Notes: generated by a model from the sequence alone, not told the origin. A DNA stretch of 64,000 nucleotides from QHVT01 sp036399015 (GCA_036399015.1 DASWNW010000016.1:29103-93102); one strand, 5' to 3'; positions 17,542-26,838 are shown, numbered from the stretch's first letter. Made by a program: numbers and translations.

Positions 17542-20500
17542 ATGCTGACGCCGGCCCGCCTCAGAGAATACACCGGGCCCTCCGCCGCTCTCGATCTCCT
17601 GCGCGACCTCGGCTACCCGGTGGCGCCGGTGGACGTCGATCCCGACGAGTGGCGGCGCGGCGGCGTGAGCGTCCCCTGGAACGGCACGACGCGCCTGCAG
17701 CTCGCCGCGAGGATGCGCAACTTCGATCTCTTCGTGCTCACGGGCGACGTCAGCGGCGATTTCTTTGCACAGTTCCTGCGCTCATATAACGACTACAATA
17801 TCGTCACTAAATCAGCACTCATTTATCAGCAGGCGAAGGCGCTGTCGGTGTTCGACCTCTCCGGCGATCGCACGCTCCGCCGGCTCGACGTCGACCTCGA
17901 GGCGCCGAGCGCACACGCGATCGACCGGCTGAACCTCCTCGCGCACGACGCCGACGAGACGGCGCTGCCGCGCATCTACGACCGGGCGCTCGACCGCGAG
18001 AGCGTCACGCGCGAGTTCTTTCACCGCTTCCGGAACGCCGTACGCGACGTCGCCGCGGCGCTGCCGGGGGAGCGGGACGAGACGCGCGCCGAGGCGCTGC
18101 TGATCCTGTCGCGGCTGCTCTTTCTCTCATTCGTGCAGGAGAAAGGATGGCTGAACGGCGAGCGGCGCTTCCTGGTCGACCGCCTCGAGCACGAGACGCG
18201 GCGGGGGCGCGAGTTCTTCTCCGGCGTCCTGCTGCCGCTCTTCTTCGGCTGTCTCAACACACCGCTGCACGAGCGCACACTCGCCGCGCGCCGGCTCGGC
18301 CGCATCCCGTATCTCAACGGCGGCCTGTTCGAGCCGTCGCCCTACGAGCGGAGCCATCCCGACCTGCACCTGCCGAACGAGCTGCTGCGGCGGGTGGTCG
18401 AGGAGGTGTTCGAGAAGTTCGACTTCCGCATCGACGAGGGGGGCGCCGGCACGCACGTCGACCCGGCCATGCTCGGCAAGGTGTTCGAGTCGCTCATGGC
18501 GGACGACGAGCGCGCCGCCAGCGGCAGCTTCTACACGCCGAAGGAGATCGTGGACGTGCTCACGGAGCGGGCGATCCGGGAGTGGCTCGGCGACGGCGGC
18601 GTCGAGAAGCTGGCGACGATCACCGTCATCGACCCGGCGTGCGGCTCGGGGGCGTTTCTGCTGTCGGCGCTCGGCATCATCGAGAAGCTGTGGCGGGAGC
18701 GGGCGGAGGATGTCCCGCGCGACCTGCGGCGGCGGATCGTGGCGAATTCGCTCTTCGGCGTCGACCTGAAGGCGGAGGCGGTGCGTCTCTGCGAGCTGCG
18801 CCTCTGGCTGGCGATCGTCTCCGGCAGCGACGCCGCGATCGAAGACGTCGAGCCGCTGCCGAACCTCGACCGGAACATCCTGCAGGGCAATGCGCTCCTC
18901 AGCCCGACCGACTTTCTCGGCGACGCGCGCACCGACATCTACGCCGACTGGCTGGTCGCCCTGCGCTCGCAGCAGGACCTGCTCGACCGCTACCGTACGG
19001 CGTCGCACGCGCAGCGGCCGGCGCTCTACCGCGTCATCCGGGGGAACGACCAGCGGCTGGCGTCGGAGCTCCTCGCGCGCGGCGTCGATCATCTCGAGGC
19101 GGAGCTGCGTCACGCCTGCGCTCCGCAGCGCGACCTCTTCGGGCGCAGCGCGCCGGTGGACGCGGAGCTCTGCCGCGATCTGCAGCAGCGCGTCGCCGAG
19201 CAGAAGCGGCTCCTCGAACGCGCCGAGGAGGGGAACCTCGACTTCTTCTCCTTCGACGTCCACTTCGCGCATGTGATGGCGGGCGGCGGGTTCGACGTGG
19301 TGGTGGGCAACCCGCCGTGGGTGCGCAACAGCCGCATCGAGCCGCGCACGAAGCGGATGCTCGCCGCCCGCTACAAACTCTTCCGCGGCCACGGCGAGGG
19401 CACAGCGTTTCATCAGCCCGACCTCTCCGTGGCCTTCTTCGAGCGGGCACTGTCGCTGGCGAAGCCGAACGGCTTGGTGGCGCTGCTGATGCCGTCGAAG
19501 ATCGTGAACGCGAGCTATGCCGGACCGCTGCGGCGCGCTGCCGCGCAGCGGGTGATCGCGCTCGACGACTGGAGCGACGACCCGCGTCGCCGCCGCTGGT
19601 TCGACGCCGACACGTTCCCCCTCGGCATCACCTGCGCCGCGCCCCGGAACGTGGTGCGCATCACCGCCTCCGGCGAGTCGTTCGAACTGCCGCCGGCGGC
19701 GCTCTCGGTCGACGGTGCGACGTCGGAGTGGGCGCTCGTGCCGCCCGGCGTCTCCGAGATCCTGCACCGCCTGCGCGCCACGCATCCGCCGCTCCAGGAC
19801 GTGCACGGCCGCCGCCCCTTCATGGGCGTCAAGACCGGCAACAACCGCGACTTCTTTCTCGACGCCGAGGAGATCCGCGGCGGGCATCTCATCACCGCCG
19901 ACGGCATCCGCATCCCGCTCACCGCCGTCTGCCGGTGCGTGCGCGGACGCGACGTCCGCCGCTGGACCGTGAGCGCGTCGGGCTGGATGCTCTGGCCGCC
20001 CGCGGGTAGCTGGCGGAGGCCGCCGAAGTGGCTGGTGAAGCTCGCCGCCGCGCGCGGGCTCGAGCCGGCCGACTTCCGGCTGTCGTTCGTCCGCCCGGAG
20101 CACGTCGGGATCAAGGTGATCTGGAAAGACCTCTCGCGCGGACTCGCGGCGGCGGTGCTGCCGGACGTCGTGCACGTCAACGAGGTGGCGTTTCCGCTCG
20201 TGCCGAACCAGACCCTGTACGCGCTCGACGCCCTCTCACTCGACGACGCGTACGCGAAGGCGGCGATTCTCAATTCGACGGTCGCCGGCGCGCTGCTGGT
20301 GTCGGTGGCCGAGCGGGCGAAGGACGCCCACTTTCGCTACTTCGGCCGCACCGTCGCCGCGCTGCCCTGGCCGGACGTGGAGGGGGAGCGGGAGACGCTG
20401 GTCCGGCTCGCGCGGCGCGCGCATCGCGGCGCGGAGGTGATGCGCGAGCTCGACGCGCTGGTGGCGCAGGCGTACGGGCTCACGCCCGAGGAGCTGGCGG

Positions 20501-20565
20501 TGTTGCAGGCGTTCCTCACGACGCGGTTGACGGATTCAGGACGGCGCGCGCATGGGTGCGTGTGA
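17542..20565 (+). CDS. Eco57I-type adenine-specific DNA methyltransferase (large, restriction-modification-like)
   Basis: 1007 residues. SAM-binding motif I is DPACGSGAF at residues 364-372 and the N6-adenine catalytic motif IV is NPPW at 590-593, followed by the Eco57I-family RNSRIEPRTKR region. Residues 1-about 200 precede the helical FLSFVQEKGWLNG segment common to these proteins; I find no convincing PD-(D/E)XK nuclease in it. The C-terminus (MGVKTGNNRDFFL, AILNSTVAGALL) is a TaqI-C/specificity-like domain. It is overlapped by 14 bp by an SNF2 helicase gene. Together they look like a two-gene restriction or anti-phage unit. Confidence 0.88.
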   Translation: MLTPARLREYTGPSAALDLLRDLGYPVAPVDVDPDEWRRGGVSVPWNGTTRLQLAARMRNFDLFVLTGDVSGDFFAQFLRSYNDYNIVTKSALIYQQAKALSVFDLSGDRTLRRLDVDLEAPSAHAIDRLNLLAHDADETALPRIYDRALDRESVTREFFHRFRNAVRDVAAALPGERDETRAEALLILSRLLFLSFVQEKGWLNGERRFLVDRLEHETRRGREFFSGVLLPLFFGCLNTPLHERTLAARRLGRIPYLNGGLFEPSPYERSHPDLHLPNELLRRVVEEVFEKFDFRIDEGGAGTHVDPAMLGKVFESLMADDERAASGSFYTPKEIVDVLTERAIREWLGDGGVEKLATITVIDPACGSGAFLLSALGIIEKLWRERAEDVPRDLRRRIVANSLFGVDLKAEAVRLCELRLWLAIVSGSDAAIEDVEPLPNLDRNILQGNALLSPTDFLGDARTDIYADWLVALRSQQDLLDRYRTASHAQRPALYRVIRGNDQRLASELLARGVDHLEAELRHACAPQRDLFGRSAPVDAELCRDLQQRVAEQKRLLERAEEGNLDFFSFDVHFAHVMAGGGFDVVVGNPPWVRNSRIEPRTKRMLAARYKLFRGHGEGTAFHQPDLSVAFFERALSLAKPNGLVALLMPSKIVNASYAGPLRRAAAQRVIALDDWSDDPRRRRWFDADTFPLGITCAAPRNVVRITASGESFELPPAALSVDGATSEWALVPPGVSEILHRLRATHPPLQDVHGRRPFMGVKTGNNRDFFLDAEEIRGGHLITADGIRIPLTAVCRCVRGRDVRRWTVSASGWMLWPPAGSWRRPPKWLVKLAAARGLEPADFRLSFVRPEHVGIKVIWKDLSRGLAAAVLPDVVHVNEVAFPLVPNQTLYALDALSLDDAYAKAAILNSTVAGALLVSVAERAKDAHFRYFGRTVAALPWPDVEGERETLVRLARRAHRGAEVMRELDALVAQAYGLTPEELAVLQAFLTTRLTDSGRRAHGCV

Positions 20566-22135
20566 GCGTGCTGCATGGCTCGAGCCGCTTGCGGGCGGCG
20601 TGCAGCGCCAGGGGTCGAGCAGTGCGCGCGCCGTCCTGAGTCCGTCCGTTGCGCTGGCGCCGCATCAATCCGAGGCGGTCGAGCGCGCGCTGGAGTTGCT
20701 CGCGACGCGCGGCGGCGTCCTGCTGGCGGACGACGTCGGCCTCGGCAAGTCGTTCGTCGCCGCGGAGGTCATGCGCCGGTTCGACGGTCCGTGCGAGCTG
20801 ATCGTGCCGCTGTCGCTCGTCCCGCAGTGGCGGGAGCTCGTGCCGCAGCACACGCGGATCTTCACGCACGACTCGATCGAGGAGCCCGACCCGCCGCGGC
20901 GGCGGCTGGTAGTGGTCGACGAGGCGCACGCGTTCCGCAACCCGCGCACGCAGCGCTACGCGGCGCTGGCGCGGCGGACGGCCGGCGCGCGCGTGCTGCT
21001 GGTGACGGCCACGCCCGTCTGCAACTCACTCGAAGACCTGCACGCGCTGATCCGCCTCATGGCGCGCGACGACCTCCTGGCCGATCTCGGCGTCCCGTCG
21101 ATCGACGTCGCGTTCGAGAGCGGGCAGGTGGAGCGGATCGTCGCCGCGCTCGTCATCCGCCGCGAGCGCGACGTGCTGCCGGACTGGCTGCCCCTCGGCG
21201 CGCTCGAACGGCGCGTCATCCGCCATCCGGTGCCGGAGCTGCCGATCGACGCGTTGCAGTTCCCGCTCGTCGCCGACGGCGACCTGCTGCGCCGGTTCCT
21301 GCGCCGGCGGCTGGAGTCGAGTGAGGCGGCGTTCGTCGAGTCGGTGCGGCGGCAGCTGCGCTTCTACGAGCGGGCGCTGAGTGCCGTCGCCGCCGGGCGG
21401 ACGCTCCCGAAGCGGGAGTATCGTCGCGCCTTCGCGTACGAAGAGGACCAGGCGGCGTTTCAGGACGTGCTGTTCTGGGAGCTCTTCGCGCCGCCGGGCG
21501 AGGTCGACCCGCAATCGATCCGCGACGAGATGGCGCGGCTGCAGGCGCTGATGGAGGAGGGCCGCGCGCTGCCGAATGCGAAGAGGGCGCTCCTGGAGGT
21601 GGGCGACGAGCCGACGCTGATCTTCACCGGCTCCGTGGCCACCGCGCGGGATCTCGCGAAGCATCTCGGGTGTGCGCTGATGACGTCGAAGGAGCGGACC
21701 GGATTGCAGGCCTTCCTCAGCGGACGCGCCGACGTGCTGGTGTCGACCGACGTGGCGGCCGAGGGGCTGAACCTGCAGCGGGCCGGGGCGATCGTGCACT
21801 ACGACATTCCCTGGAACCCGGTGAAGCTCGACCAGCGCAATGGGCGGGCGTACCGGATCGGGCAGACGCGCGGCTTGGTGAAGGCGACGTACTTCATCCC
21901 GGAGAACCGGAGCGTGATGGAGACGGTCGCGCGGAAGAACCGGATCCGGCGGCGGGCGATGAAGCGGGGCGCCGTCGAGGAGCGCGCGCACACGCTGCGT
22001 CCCCGCGTGACGGCCGATGCCCCCTGTCTCCGCTTCGACGAGCTGCCGCCGCGGCGCTACAAGGCGGGGATCGAGCTGCTCATGGACGAAGTGCCGCTGC
22101 GGGAAGTGCTCGAGCTCATTGCGCTGGACGCGTGA
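20552..22135 (+). CDS. SNF2-family helicase/translocase of the methylase unit
   Basis: 527 residues. Superfamily 2 motifs are in order: Q-like LAPHQSEAVERAL; Walker A DDVGLGKS at 60-67; DEAH at 123-126; motif III VTATPVCNS; motif V STDVAAEGLNLQRA; motif VI QRNGRAYRIGQ. It should couple ATP hydrolysis to DNA translocation. No PLD, HNH or PD-(D/E)XK module is visible at either end, which is short for this helicase type. The gene starts inside the methylase frame and ends overlapping by 20 bp the convergent GH113-like gene. The arrangement recalls the methylase plus SNF2 helicase core of DISARM-type systems. Confidence 0.88.
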   Translation: MGACERAAWLEPLAGGVQRQGSSSARAVLSPSVALAPHQSEAVERALELLATRGGVLLADDVGLGKSFVAAEVMRRFDGPCELIVPLSLVPQWRELVPQHTRIFTHDSIEEPDPPRRRLVVVDEAHAFRNPRTQRYAALARRTAGARVLLVTATPVCNSLEDLHALIRLMARDDLLADLGVPSIDVAFESGQVERIVAALVIRRERDVLPDWLPLGALERRVIRHPVPELPIDALQFPLVADGDLLRRFLRRRLESSEAAFVESVRRQLRFYERALSAVAAGRTLPKREYRRAFAYEEDQAAFQDVLFWELFAPPGEVDPQSIRDEMARLQALMEEGRALPNAKRALLEVGDEPTLIFTGSVATARDLAKHLGCALMTSKERTGLQAFLSGRADVLVSTDVAAEGLNLQRAGAIVHYDIPWNPVKLDQRNGRAYRIGQTRGLVKATYFIPENRSVMETVARKNRIRRRAMKRGAVEERAHTLRPRVTADAPCLRFDELPPRRYKAGIELLMDEVPLREVLELIALDA

Positions 22136-23099
22136 AGGCGCGGCGGATCACGTCCGCTGCTGGTTTGCCTTCAAAGTCGTAGTCGTTCGGGGTGGCGTGG
22201 CCGGGATACGAGAACCACTTCCAGGGGTAGGCGCCCAGCACCCAGGCGCGCGGCCAGGCCGCCTCGAAGAAGGCCTCGTAGGCGACGCGCTGCGCCTCCG
22301 CGTTCGGCGGCACGTCGTGCGGGATCTCCCACTGCCGCCAGGCGGCGCCGTTCGCGCTGCGGTAGCCGATCTCGGTGAAGAGCACCGGACGGCGATGCCG
22401 GCGCGACAGCGCCTCGAGGCGGGTGAGGATCGGCTGCCATGCCTCCACCAGCGTGTCGCGCGAAGGCGTCGCATCAGCGGAGAGGGGGAAGTAGCCGCTC
22501 ACGCCGATCCAGTCGACGGCGTCCCAGAACGGCACGTCGAAGACCTCGTCGAAGTTCGCGCCGTACGTCACCGGCCCCTCGTAGATCGCGCGGGAGCGGG
22601 CGATCAGTGTCCGCCACTCCGCCTCGTGGCGCGAGGCGACCTTCTGCTCGTTGCCGATGCAGAAGGCGTCGGCGTTCGCGTCGCGGGCGAGGCGGGCGTA
22701 GTGCTCGACGAAGCGGCCGTAGTCGTCGAACCAGGCGCGCCAGTCGGCCTCGGTCCAGTCCTCCATCTTCAGCTCCGTCCGCCCCCAGACGTGGAGCTTG
22801 AGCATGACCTTGATGCCGAGCGCGTGCGCCTGCTTCGTTACGGCGACGAGCGAGTCGTCCGTTTCCCAGACCCGGCTGCCGCCGAAGCGCAGCGCGGGCG
22901 TGCCGGAGTGAAAGCCGAACGGCATGACCGAGATCCAGTCGACCCCGAGCGCCCGCGCGTTCCGGAGCGACTCGGCCGATCGCGGACTGCCGTACGTCCC
23001 GAGCCGCGGATGGGCCGCGGCGAAGCTCAGCCCGCGCTGCTTCGGCAGCTCCGGCGTGGCGGCGCAGGAGGCGAGGAGGAGGAGTAGTAGGAGTCGCAA
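22116..23099 (-). CDS. GH113-like glycoside hydrolase, lipoprotein
   Basis: 327 residues from a TTG start. MRLLLLLLLASCAATPE is a lipoprotein signal with the lipobox Cys at 12. The TIM-barrel body shows the candidate acid/base Glu in FCIGNEQKVASRH (about residue 146) and the candidate nucleophile Glu in PVLFTEIGYRSANG (about residue 243), the spacing seen in clan GH-A and in family 113 mannanase-like enzymes. WKWFSYPGHATPNDYDFEGK near the end is also typical of GH113-like proteins. Substrate unknown. Its start codon lies within the left arm of a short inverted repeat. Confidence 0.8.
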   Translation of the reverse strand: MRLLLLLLLASCAATPELPKQRGLSFAAAHPRLGTYGSPRSAESLRNARALGVDWISVMPFGFHSGTPALRFGGSRVWETDDSLVAVTKQAHALGIKVMLKLHVWGRTELKMEDWTEADWRAWFDDYGRFVEHYARLARDANADAFCIGNEQKVASRHEAEWRTLIARSRAIYEGPVTYGANFDEVFDVPFWDAVDWIGVSGYFPLSADATPSRDTLVEAWQPILTRLEALSRRHRRPVLFTEIGYRSANGAAWRQWEIPHDVPPNAEAQRVAYEAFFEAAWPRAWVLGAYPWKWFSYPGHATPNDYDFEGKPAADVIRRAFTRPAQ

Positions 23100-23176
23100 A
23101 GTCTCAGAGTCTCAGAGTCTCAAAGGATAAGGGCGGAGCTTTCTCTGCGACTCTGAGACTCTGCGACTCTGAGACT
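23091..23176. repeat. Inverted short-word repeat, word CTCAGAGT
   Basis: The left arm at about 23101-23124 is a tandem of the 8-bp word TCTCAGAG. The right arm at about 23145-23176 is its complement, a tandem of GACTCTGA. They flank an 18-bp centre and sit between the divergent GH113-like and sigma-54 regulator genes, 13 bp upstream of the latter's start, so they could form a hairpin in its mRNA. Confidence 0.75.
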
Positions 23177-23188
23177 AGAATCGCCTCC

Positions 23189-24592
23189 GTGAACCTGCTC
23201 ATCGTCGACGACGAGGCTTCCCTCCGCGACTTTCTCTCGATCGTCTTCGAGGAGGAGGGGTGGGCGGTGGAGACGGCGGGGTCGCTCGACGAGGCGCATG
23301 CGTCGATCCAGCGGAAGGAGCCGGACGTCGTGCTGTGCGACCTCATGCTCCCCGACGGCTCGGGCATCGACTTCATCCGGGACATCAAGGCGAACAGCCC
23401 CTCCATCCCCTTCATCATGATCACCGCCCACACCTCGACGCGCACGGCGGTCGAGGCGCTGAAGGCGGGTGCGATCGATTACATCGCCAAGCCGTTCGAC
23501 ATCGAAGAGCTGAAGCTCATCGTGCGCAAGGCGGTGGAGCGGAAGGAGCTGGAGGACGAGAACATCCACCTCCGCACCGCGCTCGAGGAGCGGTTCACCT
23601 TCTCCAACATCATCGGGAAGAGCACGAAGATGCAGGAGATCTTCTCGATCGTCCAGCGCATCGCCCGGACGCTCTCCACGGTGCTGATCTCCGGCGAGTC
23701 GGGCACCGGCAAGGAGCTGATCGCGCGCGCGATCCACTACAACTCCACCCGCCGCGGGAAGTTCGTCTCCATCAACTGCGGCGCACTGCCGGAGACGCTG
23801 CTGGAGTCGGAGCTCTTCGGGCACGAGCGGGGCGCCTTCACCGGCGCCATCCGCGAGAAGCGTGGCCTCTTTCACGAGGCCGACCGCGGCACGATCTTCC
23901 TCGACGAGATCGGCGAGACGACGCCGGCGATGCAGATCAAGCTCCTGCGGGTGCTGCAGGAGCGGACCGTGCGCAAGGTCGGATCGAACAGCGAGTCGCC
24001 GGTCGACGTGCGGGTCATCGCCGCGACGAACCGCGATCTCAGCGAGTCGATCCGCGAGGGGACGTTCCGGGAGGACCTCTTCTACCGCATCAACGTCATC
24101 CCGATCGCCCTGCCGCCGCTCCGGACGCGCAAGGAAGACATCCCCCTCCTCGTCGACCACTTCATCGAGAAGTTCTGCACGCGCATGGAAGTGCCGCGCA
24201 AGCGCATCTCCGCCGACGCGATGCGGGCGATCGAGAAGTACCACTGGCCGGGGAACGTGCGCGAGCTGGAGAACGTCGTGGAGCGGATGATCGCGCTCGA
24301 GGACTCCGACCTCCTCTCCACGAAGTCGCTCCCCGAGCACGTCCTCCTTGGCGGCCGCATCCCCGACGCCACCTTCGAGCTGCCGCAGGACGGCATCTCG
24401 CTGCAGGACCACCTCGAGGCCATCGGCAAGATCTTCATGCTCAAGGCGCTCGAGCGCGCCGGCGGCGTGCAGACGCAGGCCGCCGAGCTGCTGCGCATGT
24501 CGTTCCGCTCGTTCCGCTACTACGCGAAGAAATACGACCTCCTCCCCCGCGAGCGCGAGGCCGAGGACGTCGTGGAGGTCGAAGAGAAATGA
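23189..24592 (+). CDS. Sigma-54-dependent NtrC-family response regulator
   Basis: 467 residues, GTG start. Receiver domain 1-120 has the phospho-acceptor Asp51 in CDLMLPDGSG. The AAA+ domain (about 140-370) has Walker A GESGTGKE, the sigma-54 contact loop ERGAFTGA and GTIFLDEIGE. The C-terminus is a Fis-like helix-turn-helix (TQAAELLRMSFRSFRYYAKK), closest in style to PilR. It activates RpoN-dependent promoters after phosphorylation. No sensor kinase is adjacent, so its signal is unknown. Its stop overlaps the next gene by ATGA. Confidence 0.95.
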   Translation: MNLLIVDDEASLRDFLSIVFEEEGWAVETAGSLDEAHASIQRKEPDVVLCDLMLPDGSGIDFIRDIKANSPSIPFIMITAHTSTRTAVEALKAGAIDYIAKPFDIEELKLIVRKAVERKELEDENIHLRTALEERFTFSNIIGKSTKMQEIFSIVQRIARTLSTVLISGESGTGKELIARAIHYNSTRRGKFVSINCGALPETLLESELFGHERGAFTGAIREKRGLFHEADRGTIFLDEIGETTPAMQIKLLRVLQERTVRKVGSNSESPVDVRVIAATNRDLSESIREGTFREDLFYRINVIPIALPPLRTRKEDIPLLVDHFIEKFCTRMEVPRKRISADAMRAIEKYHWPGNVRELENVVERMIALEDSDLLSTKSLPEHVLLGGRIPDATFELPQDGISLQDHLEAIGKIFMLKALERAGGVQTQAAELLRMSFRSFRYYAKKYDLLPREREAEDVVEVEEK

Positions 24593-25095
24593 GGTTCGCC
24601 GCCGTGATGCTGATGCTCTTCGCCTGTGACCAGTCCGCACCGCCCGCGCAGCAGCCCTCCGCAACGACGGAAGAGCCGCCGTCCACGCAGACCACCGTCT
24701 ACAGCGGCCCGCGGGTGATCTTCCCTGACGGCACCGCCATCAGCGTGGAGATCGCCGCGGACGACGAGCTGCGCGCGCAGGGGCTCATGTTCCGCGACCG
24801 GCTCCGCCCCAACGCCGGGATGCTCTTCATGTTCGCCGAGGACGACGAGCATGCGTTCTGGATGAAGAACACCCTCATCCCGCTGGACATGATCTGGATC
24901 GACGCAAACCAGAAAGTGGTGGCGGTGAAGTACAACGTCCCGCCCTGCAAGGTCGAGGATTGCCCGAGCTATCCGCCGGGCGTGCTGTCGCGTTACGTGC
25001 TGGAGGTGGCGGGCGGGGTGGCCCAGGCGCACGGGGTGAAGGCGGGGGACCAGCTCCGCTTCGAACAAACCGAAAGCGTCGTCGTACGTCCATGA
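24589..25095 (+). CDS. DUF192-family lipoprotein
   Basis: 168 residues from the ATG at 24589, overlapping the regulator stop. The N-terminus MRFAAVMLMLFACDQSAPP is a short lipoprotein-like signal (Cys13). Residues about 45-165 match DUF192: RAQGLMFRDRLRPNAGMLFM, AFWMKNTLIPLDMIWID, VPPCKVEDCPSYPPG. The family is widespread, of unknown biochemical role, and often secreted. Coupling to the sigma-54 regulator suggests a shared transcript. Confidence 0.88.
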   Translation: MRFAAVMLMLFACDQSAPPAQQPSATTEEPPSTQTTVYSGPRVIFPDGTAISVEIAADDELRAQGLMFRDRLRPNAGMLFMFAEDDEHAFWMKNTLIPLDMIWIDANQKVVAVKYNVPPCKVEDCPSYPPGVLSRYVLEVAGGVAQAHGVKAGDQLRFEQTESVVVRP

Positions 25096-25156
25096 GATGG
25101 AGCGCCGGCGCCGCCGAATTATTCGGACGCGGCGCCACGTTCCGCTGGAGACGAAC

Positions 25157-26056
25157 ATGTTCCGGTCCCGAGGGGAAAACCTCCGTTTCGTATTGGTCCT
25201 GCTGTTCCTGAACTTCGCGTTCTACCTGCTCGAGCACCAGGACGCCGAAAAGTACGTACGCCTGTTCGCGTTCGACTGGGACGCTGTCCGCGGCGGCGAG
25301 GTCTGGCGCCTGCTCACCTACCAGTTCACCCAGCCCGGCTCTGGTCTCCTGGAGACGCTCTGGATGCTGATGACGCTGCTCCTGCTGTACATGATGGGGT
25401 CGGCGCTGGAGGAGGAGTGGGGGACGGTCCACTTCGTGACGCTGTTCGCGATCTCCGCCCTCGGCTCGGCCGGCATCGCCGCGTGGCTCGGGATTCCGCT
25501 CCTCGGCACCTACTTCGTCCACTTCACGCTGCTGTTCGTCTACGCGGCGGCGTTCCCGAACCAGACGCTCTATCTCTTCGGCGCGATGCCGATCCGGATT
25601 CGCGTGATCGCGTTCTTCTCGCTGGCGGTCCTGGTGTACGGGGTCCTCAGCGGCGGCAAGGCGAACATGGCCGCCCTCGGCGGGGCGATGCTCGGGTACC
25701 TCTACTACCTGTCGCAGCGGGTGCGCCTGCAGTTCGTCGTCACGGCGCCGGCGGCTCCGGACGACCCGCCGGTGAAGATCGACACGACCGCGATCACGAA
25801 CGCGGCGCGCTACGTGGCGGTGCGGCAGGCGCTGGCGAACGGCTCGGACGCGGACATCGAGCGGCTCCTGACGCACTGCGAGCGGGACATGGTGGCGAAC
25901 GTCAACATCTGCCCGCCGGCCGACTACAAGCCGGAGAACGTCGACGGCTACTGCATCCGCTGCGAGGGCTTCGCGGAGTGCTCGGCGCGCTACCTGCGGC
26001 TGAACCGCCCGGTACGCAGCGCGCCGCCGGCGATCGCGGTGCCCGAGACGCCCTAG
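25157..26056 (+). CDS. Rhomboid-like membrane protein without the catalytic serine motif
   Basis: 299 residues; the start at 25157 was chosen for the GGAG just upstream. Six hydrophobic helices span residues about 8-210 in rhomboid arrangement (VWRLLTYQFTQPGSGLLETL; ALEEEWGTVHFVTLFAISAL; AALGGAMLGYLYYL). The GxSG of active rhomboid proteases is not present: the corresponding helix reads GTYFVHFTLLFVYA, and the terminal His of the AHLGG motif is replaced. It is therefore probably a derlin/iRhom-like pseudoprotease. A C-terminal tail carries five Cys and a His (THCERDM, NICPPADY, YCIRCEGFAECSAR) that could bind zinc. Confidence 0.78.
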   Translation: MFRSRGENLRFVLVLLFLNFAFYLLEHQDAEKYVRLFAFDWDAVRGGEVWRLLTYQFTQPGSGLLETLWMLMTLLLLYMMGSALEEEWGTVHFVTLFAISALGSAGIAAWLGIPLLGTYFVHFTLLFVYAAAFPNQTLYLFGAMPIRIRVIAFFSLAVLVYGVLSGGKANMAALGGAMLGYLYYLSQRVRLQFVVTAPAAPDDPPVKIDTTAITNAARYVAVRQALANGSDADIERLLTHCERDMVANVNICPPADYKPENVDGYCIRCEGFAECSARYLRLNRPVRSAPPAIAVPETP

Positions 26057-26059
26057 GCG

Positions 26060-26806
26060 CTACTCGCCGCCGCCGCCCGCGCCTTCGGGACCACCACCAC
26101 CGCCCCCACCGCGGCGTCGTCGCCGGAAGCGACGGCGCTTGCGCGCGGCGGCGTCCCCGCCGCCTTCGGCAGGCGGTCCTCCCTGGACGGACGGGCTCTC
26201 AGCCCGTCCCGCCTCGGCGGCGGGCGCTCCGTCCGGACGAGGCGGACGCGGCGGACGAGGTGGTCTCGGCGGACGTGGAGGCCGCGGACCCTGCTGCTGC
26301 GGTTGTTGCTGTTGCGGCTGCGCCTGAGCGACCGCCTCGCCGCCCACCGGCGCGCCGGCACCACCGCCACGTCCGCGACGGCGTTTCCGGCGGCGCGAGG
26401 CCTGTTGCTCCGCCCCCTCCGGCGTCGCCGCCTGTTGCGGCGGCCGTTGCTGCTGTTGTTGCGGGGGGCGTTGGCCCTGCGGCGGGCGCGGACCGCCCTG
26501 CGGACGGTTGCGCTGCTGATTCTGCTGCTGCTGCCCGCCGGGACGTTTCCCGTCGCGTCCCCGTTGTGGCCGCTGCTGCTCGCGTCCGCCGCCGCGGCCG
26601 GGGCGTTGCTCCTCCCGCTCCTTGCGTGCACCGCCGGCCTTGCCGGTGCGCTGCTCGAACTCGCGGATCTTCTTCTCCATGTAGCGCCGCGCCATCGCAT
26701 CCTGCTTCGCGGTGAGCTCGCTGTGGCCGCAGTAGGGGCAGCGCTTCCACCCCTCGGGATAGGTTCGTTTGCAGCCCGTGCAGAGGATGGATTTCGGGAG
26801 CGGCAT
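26060..26806 (-). CDS. Zinc-ribbon protein with a long disordered RG/QP-rich tail
   Basis: 248 residues from the ATG at 26806. Residues 1-30 form a zinc ribbon (ILCTGCKRTYPEG then RCPYCGHSEL, two CxxC). A basic helix follows (RRYMEKKIREFEQR). From about residue 60 to the end the protein is low-complexity: Gln/Pro/Arg/Gly tracts, poly-PRP repeats and Arg-rich patches (SRRRKRRRGRGGG, RKRRRFRRRRRGGGG). That composition resembles RNA-binding, condensate-forming proteins. The strongly GC-rich bases also code a REP-like palindrome at about 26193-26210 in its tail. Function unknown; RNA or ribosome binding is inferred. Confidence 0.75.
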   Translation of the reverse strand: MPLPKSILCTGCKRTYPEGWKRCPYCGHSELTAKQDAMARRYMEKKIREFEQRTGKAGGARKEREEQRPGRGGGREQQRPQRGRDGKRPGGQQQQNQQRNRPQGGPRPPQGQRPPQQQQQRPPQQAATPEGAEQQASRRRKRRRGRGGGAGAPVGGEAVAQAQPQQQQPQQQGPRPPRPPRPPRPPRPPRPDGAPAAEAGRAESPSVQGGPPAEGGGDAAARKRRRFRRRRRGGGGGGGPEGAGGGGE

Positions 26807-26838
26807 CGTAAATCGGCGCGCATTGTACACTTCGGTCC

